A stretch of 64,000 bases of DNA from CAVSWT01 sp963731745 (lineage in GTDB: Bacteria; Bacteroidota; Ignavibacteria; Ignavibacteriales; Ignavibacteriaceae): assembly GCA_963731745.1 (NCBI GenBank), contig CAVSWT010000010.1, positions 496,001 to 560,000 of the forward strand, written 5' to 3'. The position numbers and the translations under genes are program-made. This document shows, piece by piece, positions 8,766 through 18,350 of this stretch. The notes beneath the pieces are model-generated. The model was not told the DNA's origin. It saw only the letters and a list, made by a program, of their open reading frames with translations, and did not search any database. Positions within the stretch are counted from its first letter, which is position 1; each line of letters opens with the position of its first letter.

Positions 8766-10090
8766 ATGAAATGGATAGATCAGTATAAAGCTAAATTGCG
8801 GCACGCCGATGAAGCTGTTAAAGCAATTAAATCAGGCGATAGAGTTTACATTCATCCTGGCTGTGCAACTCCAATTGATCTTGTAAATGCCATGTGTGAA
8901 CGTTATTTAGAATTAACGGATGTCGAAGTCGTTCATATATTAACTTTTGGTGACACTCCATATACTAATCCGGAAATGGAAGGACATTTTAGACATAACG
9001 CTTTATTTATTGGCAAAAATGTTCGTCCTGCTGTAAATGCCGGCCGTGCTGACTTCACGCCTATTTTTTTATTTGAAGTCCCCGGATTATTTAAAAAAAT
9101 ATATTGCCTTTAGATGTTGCTCTTATAAATGTATCCCCACCTGACAAATACGGATTTTGCAGCTTCGGCGTAGGAATTGAATGTACCAAAGCTGCTTCAG
9201 AGACTGCCAAATTAGTTATAGCGCAAATCAATCCTAGCCAGCCTCGAACGCTGGGAGATTCATTTATTCATATAGACAAAATTGATATTTGCGTCGAACA
9301 AAATACTCCATTAAAAGAATTGAAAGAAAGCTACAGAGCGGTTCCAACCCAGGATGACGTTATACTTAAACAAATGGCAAAAAATATTGCAGGATTAATT
9401 GAAGATGGTTCAACACTTCAAACTGGAATTGGCGCTGCCGCTGACGCTGTATTAGAATATTTAGTTGATAGAGAACATCTTGGTGTTCATACGGAATTAT
9501 TTTCCGATGGGGTAATAAAATTAGTTGAAGAAGGTGTTATTACAAACGAAAGAAAATCTCTTCATCCAGGAAAAATAATTGCATCATTCGTGCTAGGTTC
9601 AAAAAAACTTTTTGATTTTATTGATAATGATCCCTTAATGGAATTTCACCCGTCTGATTATACTAATGATCCGTTTATTGTAGCGCAAAATGATAAAATG
9701 GTAGCAATAAATTCAGCTATTCAAGTCGATTTAACCGGACAAGTTTGTGCAGACTCTATTGGCTCAAGGTTGTACAGCGGATTCGGTGGACAATTAGATT
9801 TTATACGCGGCGCTTCAAGAAGTAAAGGAGGAAAGCCAATCATCGCTCTGCCTTCTACAGCAAAAAATGGAGAAGTTTCAAGAATAGCTCCACACTTAAC
9901 TTTAGGCGCTGGAGTAACTACTTCTAGAGGTGATGTTCATTATGTTGTAACTGAATATGGCGTCGCAGATTTATACGGTAAGTCGATTAGGCAAAGAGCC
10001 AAAGCGTTAATTGATGTTGCACATCCGAATTTTAGGGAAGAGTTAGATAAGTTTTTAACAGAAAAATATTTTTACCGTGCTTTAGCATAA
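8766..10090 (+). CDS. Acetyl-CoA hydrolase / CoA-transferase family protein, one frameshift
   Basis: Family I-like CoA-transferase (acetyl-CoA hydrolase/4-hydroxybutyrate or succinate:propionate CoA-transferase group) that moves CoA between acyl groups. The N-terminal part (to about 9099) and C-terminal part (from about 9101) are in different frames. Joined, they give a normal protein of about 440 residues with the expected FEVPGLFK-(N)-ILPLDVALINVSPPDKYG junction. The likely catalytic Glu is in HTELFSDG, and the acyl-CoA-binding region has GFGGQLDFIRGA. The break lies in seven As at 9093-9099; eight As would restore one frame. Given its neighbours, succinate/propionate is the most likely substrate pair, but acetate or butyrate cannot be excluded. 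A sequencing indel is more likely than a dead gene because both halves are well conserved. Confidence 0.85.
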
Positions 10091-10112
10091 AGCTTTAGGA
10101 GTTAAATAATTT

Positions 10113-11798
10113 ATGAGACAAGCTAAAGAGATTGAAGAAGAAAACATTAAAAGTAATTATAACGAATGGAAAGAAAATATTTATAATAAATTTCTTTCAA
10201 AAGCTCCGGAACGTCAAAAAGATTTTTCAACCATTTCCTTCACCCAAGTTGATCCACTTTATACACCAATTGATACTGAGCAGGAAAGTTATAACAAACA
10301 CATTGGTTTCCCGGGCGAATATCCTTATACAAGGGGAATCCAGCCAACAATGTATAGAGGGAAATTTTGGACTATGCGTCAATATGCCGGATTCGGTACT
10401 GCAAAAGAATCCAATGAACGCTATAGATATTTATTAGAACAGGGTCAATCAGGTTTATCAGTAGCATTTGACCTCCCTACTCAGATTGGTTATGACAGCG
10501 ATGATCCGATGGCTTATGGTGAAGTTGGTAAAGTTGGTGTTGCTATCGATACTTTGGCTGATATGGAGATTTTATTTAATAAAATTCCTTTAGATAAAGT
10601 TTCCACTTCAATGACTATAAATGCACCAGCTTCAGTTTTACTTGCACTCTACATTGCAGTTGCAGAAAAACAAGGTGTATCAAAAGATAAAATAAGCGGA
10701 ACCATTCAGAATGATATATTGAAAGAGTACATTGCCCGCGGAACATACATTTATCCTCCGAAGCCGTCAATGAGATTGATAACAAATATATTTGAGTACT
10801 GTGCAAACGAAGTTCCAAAATGGAATACAATTTCAATTTCAGGCTATCATATTCGCGAGGCTGGTTCAACTGCCGCACAGGAAGTTGGATTTACCCTGGC
10901 TGATGGCATCGCGTATGTTGAAGCCGCTATTAAAGCCGGATTAAATGTTGATGAATTCGCAAAACGACTTTCATTTTTCTTTAATGCTCATAACGATTTG
11001 TTCGAGGAAGTTGCAAAATACAGAGCCGCAAGAAGATTGTGGGCAAAAATTATGAAAGAAAGATTTGACGCTAAAGATCCAAAATCAATGATGCTTCGGT
11101 TTCATTCTCAAACTGCCGGCTCAACTTTAACTGCACAGCAAGTTGATAACAATATTGTACGTGTTACTATCCAAGCTTTAGCAGCTGTGTTAGGGGGAAC
11201 TCAAAGTCTTCACACTAATTCAAAAGATGAAGCATTGGCTTTACCAACCGAGGATGCTGTAAGAGTTGCATTAAGGACACAGCAGATAATCGCACATGAA
11301 AGCGGAGTTACAAACACAATCGATCCGCTGGCTGGTTCATATTTTATTGAATCAATGACAGATCAAATTGAAAAAGAAGCTGAGGAGTATATTAGCAAAA
11401 TTGATTCTCTAGGTGGAATGATAGAAGCGATCGAAATAGGATATGTTCAATCCAAAATTCAGGAAGCTGCTTATAAATTTGAGAAAGAGTTGGAAGCTAA
11501 TAAAAGAATTGTGGTTGGTGTAAATAAATTTCATATTGATGAAAATGAGCATAAAAATTTATTAAGAATTAATATGAACGTTCAGGAAGAACAAATTAAA
11601 TTCTTAAATAAAGTAAAAGCAGAAAGAAATAACGAGCTGGTTGAAGAAAAATTATCCGCTTTAAATAATGCTGCTATGAGCAACGCTAATTTGATGCCAT
11701 TTATTTTAGATGCTGTAAAAGCTTATGCAAGTGTTGGCGAAATTTGTAATACAATGAGAGTTGTATTCGGTGAATACAAAGAACACGTTGTAATTTAA
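10113..11798 (+). CDS. mcmA: Methylmalonyl-CoA mutase, catalytic (large) subunit, split type
   Basis: Adenosylcobalamin-dependent isomerisation of succinyl-CoA and methylmalonyl-CoA. 561 residues: the TIM-barrel catalytic domain only (RGIQPTMYRGKFWTMRQYAG, GLSVAFDLPTQIGYDSD, ISGYHIREAGSTAAQE, HSQTAGSTLTAQQVD). The C-terminal B12-binding domain with its DxHxxG motif is absent, so this is the two-polypeptide form that needs a separate small cobalamin-binding subunit. No such gene is adjacent; the epimerase follows instead. It starts 22 bases after the CoA-transferase with RBS TAGGAGTT. Confidence 0.93.
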   Translation: MRQAKEIEEENIKSNYNEWKENIYNKFLSKAPERQKDFSTISFTQVDPLYTPIDTEQESYNKHIGFPGEYPYTRGIQPTMYRGKFWTMRQYAGFGTAKESNERYRYLLEQGQSGLSVAFDLPTQIGYDSDDPMAYGEVGKVGVAIDTLADMEILFNKIPLDKVSTSMTINAPASVLLALYIAVAEKQGVSKDKISGTIQNDILKEYIARGTYIYPPKPSMRLITNIFEYCANEVPKWNTISISGYHIREAGSTAAQEVGFTLADGIAYVEAAIKAGLNVDEFAKRLSFFFNAHNDLFEEVAKYRAARRLWAKIMKERFDAKDPKSMMLRFHSQTAGSTLTAQQVDNNIVRVTIQALAAVLGGTQSLHTNSKDEALALPTEDAVRVALRTQQIIAHESGVTNTIDPLAGSYFIESMTDQIEKEAEEYISKIDSLGGMIEAIEIGYVQSKIQEAAYKFEKELEANKRIVVGVNKFHIDENEHKNLLRINMNVQEEQIKFLNKVKAERNNELVEEKLSALNNAAMSNANLMPFILDAVKAYASVGEICNTMRVVFGEYKEHVVI

Positions 11799-11834
11799 TT
11801 TTTAATGTAAAATTAATAGTTAAGAAAAATCAAA

Positions 11835-12236
11835 ATGGAAATTACACATATTGAACATATAGGAATAGCAGTAAAAAATCTTGAAGAATCAATTAAATAC
11901 TATGAAGAAGTATTAGGTTTAAAATGTTACAACATTGAAGAAGTTACTGATCAAAAAGTTAAAACAGCATTCTTTAAAGTTGGACAAACAAAAATTGAAC
12001 TGCTTGAGTCTACTGCACCTGAAGGGCCGATTGGAAAATTTATAGAGAAAAAAGGTGAAGGCGTTCATCACATTGCTTTCGCCGTAAAGAAAATTCAGAA
12101 TCAATTGAATGATGTTAAAGAAAAAGGCATTCAGTTGATTGATGAAAAACCACGTAAAGGGGCTGAGGGGTTGAACATTGCATTTTTGCATCCCAAATCT
12201 ACTCACGGGGTTTTAACCGAACTTTGCGAAGGTTGA
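11835..12236 (+). CDS. mce: Methylmalonyl-CoA epimerase
   Basis: Converts (R)- and (S)-methylmalonyl-CoA, linking the mutase with the decarboxylase/carboxylase. 133 residues, VOC/glyoxalase fold in two beta-alpha-beta-beta-beta repeats. Metal-ligand positions are visible as His in HIEHIGIAV near the start, His in GVHHIAFAV about residue 76, and Glu in GVLTELCE at the end. It lies 36 bases after the mutase and 60 before the carboxyltransferase, in the usual pathway cluster. Confidence 0.95.
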   Translation: MEITHIEHIGIAVKNLEESIKYYEEVLGLKCYNIEEVTDQKVKTAFFKVGQTKIELLESTAPEGPIGKFIEKKGEGVHHIAFAVKKIQNQLNDVKEKGIQLIDEKPRKGAEGLNIAFLHPKSTHGVLTELCEG

Positions 12237-12296
12237 TCTTTTTCAATCTTTAGTTTCATTACAATTTTATAACTCAAATAATTTAGCGAGAATAAC

Positions 12297-13856
12297 ATGG
12301 CTATGTCTTCAAAAATTAAAGAGCTCATGGACCTTCGCAACCAGGCTAAGCTTGGCGGCGGTGAAAAACGAATTGACGCTCAACATAAAAAAGGAAAGTA
12401 CACTGCACGAGAAAGAATAAATTTATTACTCGACGAAGGAAGCTTTGAAGAGTTTGATATGTTCGTATCTCACCGAAGTATTGATTTTGGCTTAGATAAA
12501 CAAGCATATCTTTCTGATGGTGTAGTTACTGGTTACGGAACAATAGACGGAAGATTGGTTTACATCTTTTCACAGGACTTCACGGTTTTTGGCGGATCAC
12601 TTTCTGAAATGTATGCCCAAAAGATTTGTAAAGTTATGGATAAAGCAATGAAAGTTGGCGCACCTGTTATCGGAATTAATGACAGCGGCGGCGCAAGGAT
12701 TCAAGAAGGCGTAAAAAGTCTAGGCGGATATGCAGATATATTTCAAAGAAATATTTTAGCTTCAGGTGTAATACCACAAATATCTGCAATCTTTGGTCCT
12801 TGTGCGGGCGGTGCAGTTTATTCCCCTGCTTTAACTGATTTTACTATTATGGCAAAAGATACCAGCTACATGTTTGTAACGGGACCTAAAGTTGTTAAAA
12901 CAGTTACCGGTGAAGAAGTAACTGAAGAGGAATTAGGTGGAGCATCAGTTCACTCAACCAAATCGGGTGTAGCACATTTTGTTGCCGAAAATGAAGAAGA
13001 AGGAATTTTGCTCATTAGAAAATTATTGAGTTATCTTCCACAAAATAATCTAGAGGATCCGCCTGCCACTCAATGCGATGATCCAATTGATCGTTTAGAA
13101 GATTCATTAAATGAACTTATTCCTGAAAATCCAAACAAACCATATAACGTAAAAGATATAATTGAACTTATTGCGGATAATGGAGAATTTTTAGAGGTTC
13201 AAAGAAATTACGCTCCAAATATCATAACAGGTTTTGCCAAGTTTAACGGAATGCCGGTTGGAATTGTAGCTAATCAACCTAATTATTTAGCCGGAGTTTT
13301 AGATATAAGTGCATCCAGAAAAGCTGCAAGGTATGTAAGATTTTGTGATGCTTTTAATATTCCTATAGTAACTTTAGTCGATGTTCCTGGATTTTTGCCA
13401 GGCACCACACAAGAATATGGCGGAATTATAATTCATGGTGCAAAACTTTTATTTGCTTATGGCGAAGCAACCGTTCCGAAAATTACAGTTATACTACGCA
13501 AAGCATACGGCGGTGCTTATGATGTAATGAGTTCTAAACATTTGCGAGGCGATATAAATTACGCATGGCCAGGTGCAGAAATAGCAGTGATGGGTCCAAA
13601 AGGTGCAATCGAAATATTACATAGCAGAGAAGTGCAGATGATTGAAGATGTAAATGAGAGAATTGAATTCTTGAAGCAAAAAGAAGATGAATACCGTCAG
13701 AAATTTGCTACTCCATATGTAGCTGCAAAATACGGTTATATAGATGATGTTATCGAACCACGAAATACAAGATTTAGAATAATTAGAGCTTTGCAGATGC
13801 TTGCTACAAAAAAAGATATCAATCCTCCTAAAAAACATTCCAATATACCATTATAA
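12297..13856 (+). CDS. mmdA: Methylmalonyl-CoA decarboxylase carboxyltransferase subunit (propionyl-CoA carboxylase beta family)
   Basis: Transfers the carboxyl group between methylmalonyl-CoA and biotin. 519 residues, full length for the acyl-CoA carboxyltransferase family. N-terminal crotonase-like half with DSGGARIQEGVKSLGGY (about residue 127) and the oxyanion-hole segment GPCAGGAVYSPAL; C-terminal half with DVPGFLPGTTQEYGG and the second glycine-rich segment LRKAYGGAYDVMSSKHL. The same family serves propionyl-CoA carboxylase, but the following gamma, biotin-carrier and OadB genes, with no biotin carboxylase nearby, point to the sodium-pumping decarboxylase. Start chosen at the first of two in-frame ATGs, which has AGCGAGAAT upstream. 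Confidence 0.93.
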   Translation: MAMSSKIKELMDLRNQAKLGGGEKRIDAQHKKGKYTARERINLLLDEGSFEEFDMFVSHRSIDFGLDKQAYLSDGVVTGYGTIDGRLVYIFSQDFTVFGGSLSEMYAQKICKVMDKAMKVGAPVIGINDSGGARIQEGVKSLGGYADIFQRNILASGVIPQISAIFGPCAGGAVYSPALTDFTIMAKDTSYMFVTGPKVVKTVTGEEVTEEELGGASVHSTKSGVAHFVAENEEEGILLIRKLLSYLPQNNLEDPPATQCDDPIDRLEDSLNELIPENPNKPYNVKDIIELIADNGEFLEVQRNYAPNIITGFAKFNGMPVGIVANQPNYLAGVLDISASRKAARYVRFCDAFNIPIVTLVDVPGFLPGTTQEYGGIIIHGAKLLFAYGEATVPKITVILRKAYGGAYDVMSSKHLRGDINYAWPGAEIAVMGPKGAIEILHSREVQMIEDVNERIEFLKQKEDEYRQKFATPYVAAKYGYIDDVIEPRNTRFRIIRALQMLATKKDINPPKKHSNIPL

Positions 13857-13868
13857 AAGGATGGCAAG

Positions 13869-14315
13869 ATGATGTTACAAAATATTGTTGGTGCGGATTC
13901 ATTGAATGTTATACAGGATTCAATTGCTCAAGTAAAGAATTCTCAAGCTCTAAATCACATAACATTTGATCCATCCAGAATACTTGATGGCGATGGAATT
14001 CTAATTTCAGTTGCTGGATATGTAGTGGTTTTCATAGCCCTTCTACTTCTTTATCTTATTTTCGCCAACCTCTCCAAAGTTCTGCAACTAAGATTAAGAA
14101 AAAGGTTAAAATCTGAAGGCCATAAAGAGGAATCTGAAGAGAAAGAATTATCAGTTTCAGGTGAAATAAACGCCGCAATTTCTATGGCTATTTTTCTTCA
14201 TTTTGAAGAAGCGCATGATATAGAAAATACTGTTCTAACTATAACGAAAGTTCAAAGGACTTATTCCCCATGGAGTTCAAAAATATACGGGTTAAGAGAA
14301 TTTCCAAAGAAATAA
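13869..14315 (+). CDS. OadG-type gamma subunit of Na+-translocating decarboxylase
   Basis: Small membrane subunit that helps assemble the decarboxylase complex. 148 residues with one transmembrane helix at about 42-67 (GILISVAGYVVVFIALLLLY), a charged cytoplasmic stretch with KEESEEKE, and the C-terminal signature RTYSPWSSKIYGLREF shared by OadG/MmdD-like proteins. A start at the first of two adjacent ATGs is supported by AAGGATGGCAAG. It sits 12 bases after the carboxyltransferase and 16 before the biotin carrier. Confidence 0.85.
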   Translation: MMLQNIVGADSLNVIQDSIAQVKNSQALNHITFDPSRILDGDGILISVAGYVVVFIALLLLYLIFANLSKVLQLRLRKRLKSEGHKEESEEKELSVSGEINAAISMAIFLHFEEAHDIENTVLTITKVQRTYSPWSSKIYGLREFPKK

Positions 14316-14331
14316 AATCGGAATTGAAAAA

Positions 14332-14772
14332 ATGAAAAAATTTAAGTTTAAAATTCACGGAAATGATTATGAAGTTGAAATACTTCAGTTTGAAGATAAC
14401 GTAGCTGATGTGGACGTAAATGGATCAACATATAAAGTTGAAATACAACAGGAGTTTAAAACTGCTAAAACTCCTAAATTAGTTCGAGCAACAGCCATTC
14501 CATCTACAGAATCAAACATTGCAAAAACCAGCAAACCAGGTGACAAAAAAGGCGTTGGCAGAATTAAAGCACCGCTACCAGGTACCATTTTAGAAATTAA
14601 AGTTAAAGTTGGCGATAAAGTTAAATTAGGTGATAAGCTTTTAGTTATGGAAGCTATGAAGATGGAAAACAATATAAATGCAGATAAGGAAGGTATCGTG
14701 GCTTCGGTTAAGTTTAACATTGGTGATTCAGTATTGGAAGGTGATATACTAATAGAGATTGAGGCAGCTTAA
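14332..14772 (+). CDS. mmdC: Biotin carrier subunit of methylmalonyl-CoA decarboxylase
   Basis: Mobile carrier of the carboxyl group between the carboxyltransferase and the membrane pump. 146 residues: N-terminal association region, a flexible T/P/K-rich linker around 45-75, then a biotinyl/lipoyl domain (KAPLPGTILEIKVKVGDKV). Lys110 in EAMKMEN is the expected biotinylation site. Its stop lies one base before the OadB start, so the two are probably translationally coupled. Confidence 0.94.
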   Translation: MKKFKFKIHGNDYEVEILQFEDNVADVDVNGSTYKVEIQQEFKTAKTPKLVRATAIPSTESNIAKTSKPGDKKGVGRIKAPLPGTILEIKVKVGDKVKLGDKLLVMEAMKMENNINADKEGIVASVKFNIGDSVLEGDILIEIEAA

Positions 14773-14773
14773 T

Positions 14774-15919
14774 ATGGAAGGCATAAAACAATTTATTGAA
14801 TTTACCGGCTTTGCAAATGTTACAATCGGCCATTTAATAATGTTAACGGTTGGACTATTGTTTATCTACTTAGCTATTAAAAAAGAATACGAACCATTAT
14901 TACTAGTCCCTATAGGATTCGGAATTTTAATAGGAAATATTCCATTTATTGAAAATATTGGTTTGCAAATTGGCATTTATGAAAACGGAAGTGTGCTTAA
15001 CTATCTTTATTACGGTGTTCTAAAGGGAATTTATCCCCCCTTAATTTTTTTAGGAATTGGAGCAATGACTGATTTCTCAGCATTACTTTCAAATCCTAAA
15101 TTAATTCTTCTCGGCGCCGCGGCACAAATTGGAATCTTTGTAACTTTTATGGGTGCACTAACACTTGGCTTCACTCAGCAGCAAGCCGCCGCGATTGGAA
15201 TTATCGGGGGTGCCGATGGTCCAACCGCAATTTTTCTTTCATCTAAGTTAGCACCAGAATTGATTGGACCAATTGCAATTGCAGCTTATTCATATATGGC
15301 TTTAGTTCCGGTTATACAGCCGCCTATTATGAATTTGTTAACAACGGCAAAAGAAAAAAGAATTCGAATGAAACCTCCTCGTTCTGTATCCAAACTTGAA
15401 AAACTCTCTTTCCCCATTGTAGGATTAATATTGACTACTTTCATATCACCTGGCGCACTACCACTTTTAGGTATGCTTTTTTTTGGCAATCTACTTAAAG
15501 AATCCGGCGTTACTAAAAGGTTAGGTGATACTGCTAAAAATTCTTTGATTGATATTGTTACAATCCTGTTAGGAGTTACAGTTGGAGCTTCAACACAAGC
15601 GACCGTGTTTTTAACACCTCAATCCATGCTTATATTTGTTCTTGGTGCTTTTTCATTCGCTGTTGCAACTGCTGGCGGAGTCCTTTTCGCCAAGTTTATG
15701 AATTTATTCTTGAAAGAAGGCAATAAAATAAATCCTTTAATTGGTTCTGCTGGTGTATCTGCTGTTCCTGATAGTGCAAGAGTTTCACAAATGCAGGGTA
15801 TAAAAGCTGATCCGTCAAATTACTTATTAATGCACGCAATGGCGCCCAATGTTGCCGGAGTAATTGGCTCTGCTGTAGCCGCAGGAATTTTAATGGGATT
15901 TTTAATGCACTTATTATAA
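14774..15919 (+). CDS. mmdB: Na+-translocating decarboxylase beta subunit (OadB/MmdB family)
   Basis: Membrane pump that decarboxylates carboxybiotin and exports Na+. 381 residues, almost entirely hydrophobic helices. The conserved re-entrant region is present as GIIGGADGPTAIFLSSKLAP, followed by AYSYMALVPVIQPPIMNLL and, near the end, SAGVSAVPDSARVSQMQG and AMAPNVAGVIGSAVAAG. The ATG at 14774 with GAGG (14761-14764) upstream is preferred over an in-frame TTG at 14759 inside the biotin-carrier gene. Last gene of the pathway cluster; a hairpin follows. Confidence 0.95.
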   Translation: MEGIKQFIEFTGFANVTIGHLIMLTVGLLFIYLAIKKEYEPLLLVPIGFGILIGNIPFIENIGLQIGIYENGSVLNYLYYGVLKGIYPPLIFLGIGAMTDFSALLSNPKLILLGAAAQIGIFVTFMGALTLGFTQQQAAAIGIIGGADGPTAIFLSSKLAPELIGPIAIAAYSYMALVPVIQPPIMNLLTTAKEKRIRMKPPRSVSKLEKLSFPIVGLILTTFISPGALPLLGMLFFGNLLKESGVTKRLGDTAKNSLIDIVTILLGVTVGASTQATVFLTPQSMLIFVLGAFSFAVATAGGVLFAKFMNLFLKEGNKINPLIGSAGVSAVPDSARVSQMQGIKADPSNYLLMHAMAPNVAGVIGSAVAAGILMGFLMHLL

Positions 15920-15923
15920 TTTT

Positions 15924-15957
15924 AAATAATTCAAGTAAAGCTATATTTGAATTATTT
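15924..15957. terminator. Inverted repeat between convergent mmdB and lipoprotein genes
   Basis: AAATAATTCAA (15924-15934) and TTGAATTATTT (15947-15957) form an 11-bp stem with a 12-base loop, flanked by T-rich sequence on both strands. It fills the 37-base gap between two convergent genes, so it probably serves as a bidirectional terminator. The stem has few G-C pairs, which lowers confidence. Confidence 0.5.
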
Positions 15958-16814
15958 TAGGTTAATCCCATTTTCCAATTTGTATCATTTAGTATTCCCT
16001 GCTTATCTAATATTTTTCTAAGCTCAGGTTCAAGAGATTCTTCTTGAGCCTTTGCCTTTATTTTTTTTGTCACTTCATCATAAACTTTTTGATCCGGAAT
16101 TCTATTAATTTGTAATGTTAAAAGTTCTGATATTTTTTTGATTTTATTCCCCTTAATAATTATATAACCAACAATGGCGATTAATAATGCTATCACACCG
16201 CCGGCACTCCAAAGTAAAGTTGAAGCATTCTGTTGAATGAATCCTGTTTCGGATCTAATATCTTTACTAAGTCTTGGCTGTATTTCATTGTACTTTAAAA
16301 TAAGTGCATTTGATGCACTATAAATAATCGAATCAATCATACTTTTTGTTTTTAATCCAATAAGTTCATCTCTCAAATCAGAAATATTATTTTTTGCATT
16401 TACGCCAATTAACTCCTCTCTTAAAGCTGCAATTTTCAAATTGGTATTTTCACCAAGCAATTCATTTCTTATGTCAGCGAATTGTGTGTTTAGTGTGGCT
16501 CCAGTTTCTCTTAAACGATTTTGTAAAACTTCACCCAGCACTGAATCAATTAAAACAGAAAAATTATTATTAGCACTGTTTGCTACATTACCTATTATTG
16601 AATCTAGTAATTTATTAATGTTCTCTTTTGTCTGGTCATTAATTATCGAATCTCTTGCTCCCTTTGTAATATTCCCTCCCATAGAGGATAATAATGAATC
16701 TCTATTCTCGAACGACTCCATTAATCCATCGCCTAAATTACTCCCGACTCCTTTCCACACTGAACAACCATTGACAAGTAAAAACATAATTAAGCCTGTT
16801 AATATATATTTCAT
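15957..16814 (-). CDS. Putative lipoprotein with coiled-coil repeats and an internal transmembrane helix
   Basis: Function unknown. 285 residues. The N-terminus MKYILTGLIMFLLVNGC is a lipoprotein signal with Cys17 as the lipidation site. The middle (about 60-190) is helical and repetitive: the motif (I/L)R(N/E/D)EL(L/I)G recurs at residues 115, 131 and 147, exactly 16 apart, suggesting a rod-like coiled coil. A hydrophobic helix at about 200-220 (LWSAGGVIALLIAIVGYIII) is followed by a charged tail. The start has a strong RBS (AAGGAGATAAAA). It follows the metallophosphoesterase by 26 bases on the same strand, so the two are probably cotranscribed. Confidence 0.75.
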   Translation of the reverse strand: MKYILTGLIMFLLVNGCSVWKGVGSNLGDGLMESFENRDSLLSSMGGNITKGARDSIINDQTKENINKLLDSIIGNVANSANNNFSVLIDSVLGEVLQNRLRETGATLNTQFADIRNELLGENTNLKIAALREELIGVNAKNNISDLRDELIGLKTKSMIDSIIYSASNALILKYNEIQPRLSKDIRSETGFIQQNASTLLWSAGGVIALLIAIVGYIIIKGNKIKKISELLTLQINRIPDQKVYDEVTKKIKAKAQEESLEPELRKILDKQGILNDTNWKMGLT

Positions 16815-16840
16815 TTTTATCTCCTTGCTAGAATAGAAAG

Positions 16841-18350
16841 TTAATCTTTATAGATAAGAGTCAGGTATTCCGGACGATTTGCGTCATCATTCCAACGTTG
16901 AAGCGGTGATGCTTGTAATTTCCCATTTGAATCAATTAAAACTCTAAAGAAAACATATGTTTTATCAATGCGAATGTCTGCACTGGATATCTCAACAATT
17001 GGAATCCATGTTCCGGTATTGAAAAACATTTTTCCTTTATTATTAAATTGATCCGGATTATGGGTATGACCAAATGTTATTATTTCAAGTTCTGATCTAT
17101 TTTTAAATGCTTCTTGAGCAAAATTTGAAAGTGTGCTCGGTTCATCAAGCTGAAAATATGCTACTATTCTTGCAAGTAGGTACGACAAAAATAGCATTCC
17201 AAAATTACCAAGTAAATTTACTCCTTCTTGAGCAACTTTCCCTAATATGCCTGTTGATGAGGCTGATGCTGACTCACTAAATAAGAGGTGAGATTTGATG
17301 CCAAAACCCAATGACGAATAAAACCACGGGAATTAAAATTGCCAAAGCAGCCGTCAAAACTCTTTGAAACATATATTTGTAGTATTTCTTCGGAATTATT
17401 AAAACCATAAATGGGATGTGCTGGAATAAAAATCTTAAGCCTAAGAAAAATCTTTCTCGAAGTAGAATTGGAAGTATATTTTGGCTAGGCCGGGTGTTAT
17501 CCAAATAAGGATAAAGTAATTCAATTCGGTTAAGCAGGTATCTATTAAAAAAGGAGCCGAATGGAATGTTCAATTCTTTTTTATTATCTAATAAATTGTT
17601 TCCCACTGAATATGTAAAGCGATCATACTTATGTCCATGTTCAACATAAAATTTTTTATTTATTAGTAGGCTATGATCCAAAAATATCAAATTTGGAAAA
17701 ACTTTTTCCGTTAAGTTCTTTTCAACATCATCGTTTGCACCAAAATCATTTTTAGAAAAAAATATGCGTAAATAATTTCTTACAGCCAGCCAATAAAATT
17801 CTAAATCGTGATTTCCCTTTGTGATAATTAATTTATTTCCATCATTTATCCATCCCGTTAATGCATCAAAAACTTCCCGGTGGCCTTTTACAGCTCTGTC
17901 CAGCTTCCAAACGGATTTATAATCGTCTGTCTTTAAACCATATTTTTTTTCCTTTTCAGAAATAGATTTTTTTAAATCATCAATTGATTTGTTAATACCT
18001 ATTTCATCCAAAATGTTTTTCCATTCTATAAATTCATCTTCATCTTTTGGATAAGAAGAGATTCGTATAAAATCAACAAAATCTCCATTTATGATTAAGG
18101 TTGAAATAGGGTAGGATTTATTTTCTTTTATGTGATCAATAAATCGTTTGAAAGATGAGTCTGCGAAAAAGTTTTCTGTTCCCTGATAACTAAAGTTATT
18201 TTGAATCCCCTCACCTATATGCAAATCACTTATAATATAAACATCAGTTTCCTTTAAATCCATTTCAATTTCTTTCTCTGAATAAGGAAATGTTTTTCCA
18301 TTGCTCTCACAATTTAAAAGTAAGTTTTGAATTTGATTATTTGCTGCCAT
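16841..18350 (-). CDS. Membrane-anchored metallophosphoesterase, one frameshift
   Basis: Calcineurin-like phosphoesterase; substrate unknown. The N-terminal piece (18350 to about 17290) carries the metal-binding motifs ISDLHIGEG, INGDFVDF, TKGNHDLEFY and VEHGHKYD. The last motif, ITFGHTHNP, lies in the next frame (to 16841), so both pieces belong to one protein of about 500 residues. Hydrophobic segments at the junction (ALAILIPVVLFVIGF; LLGNFGMLFLSYLLARIV) suggest a membrane hairpin within the domain. The shift is one extra base, probably in GGGTTTTGG near 17301-17308. All catalytic motifs are intact, which favours a sequence error over decay. Start ATG preceded by GGAGATTGATTTATT. Confidence 0.8.

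Noticed and set aside
9093..9099. Programmed -1 frameshift at the seven-A run in the CoA-transferase
   Set aside because: The run is not phased as a standard slippery heptamer, no downstream structure is apparent, and this family is not known to use recoding; a homopolymer error is simpler.
11798..12236. Small B12-binding subunit of methylmalonyl-CoA mutase expected directly after the large subunit
   Set aside because: The 133-residue gene there is a VOC-fold epimerase with no DxHxxG cobalamin motif.
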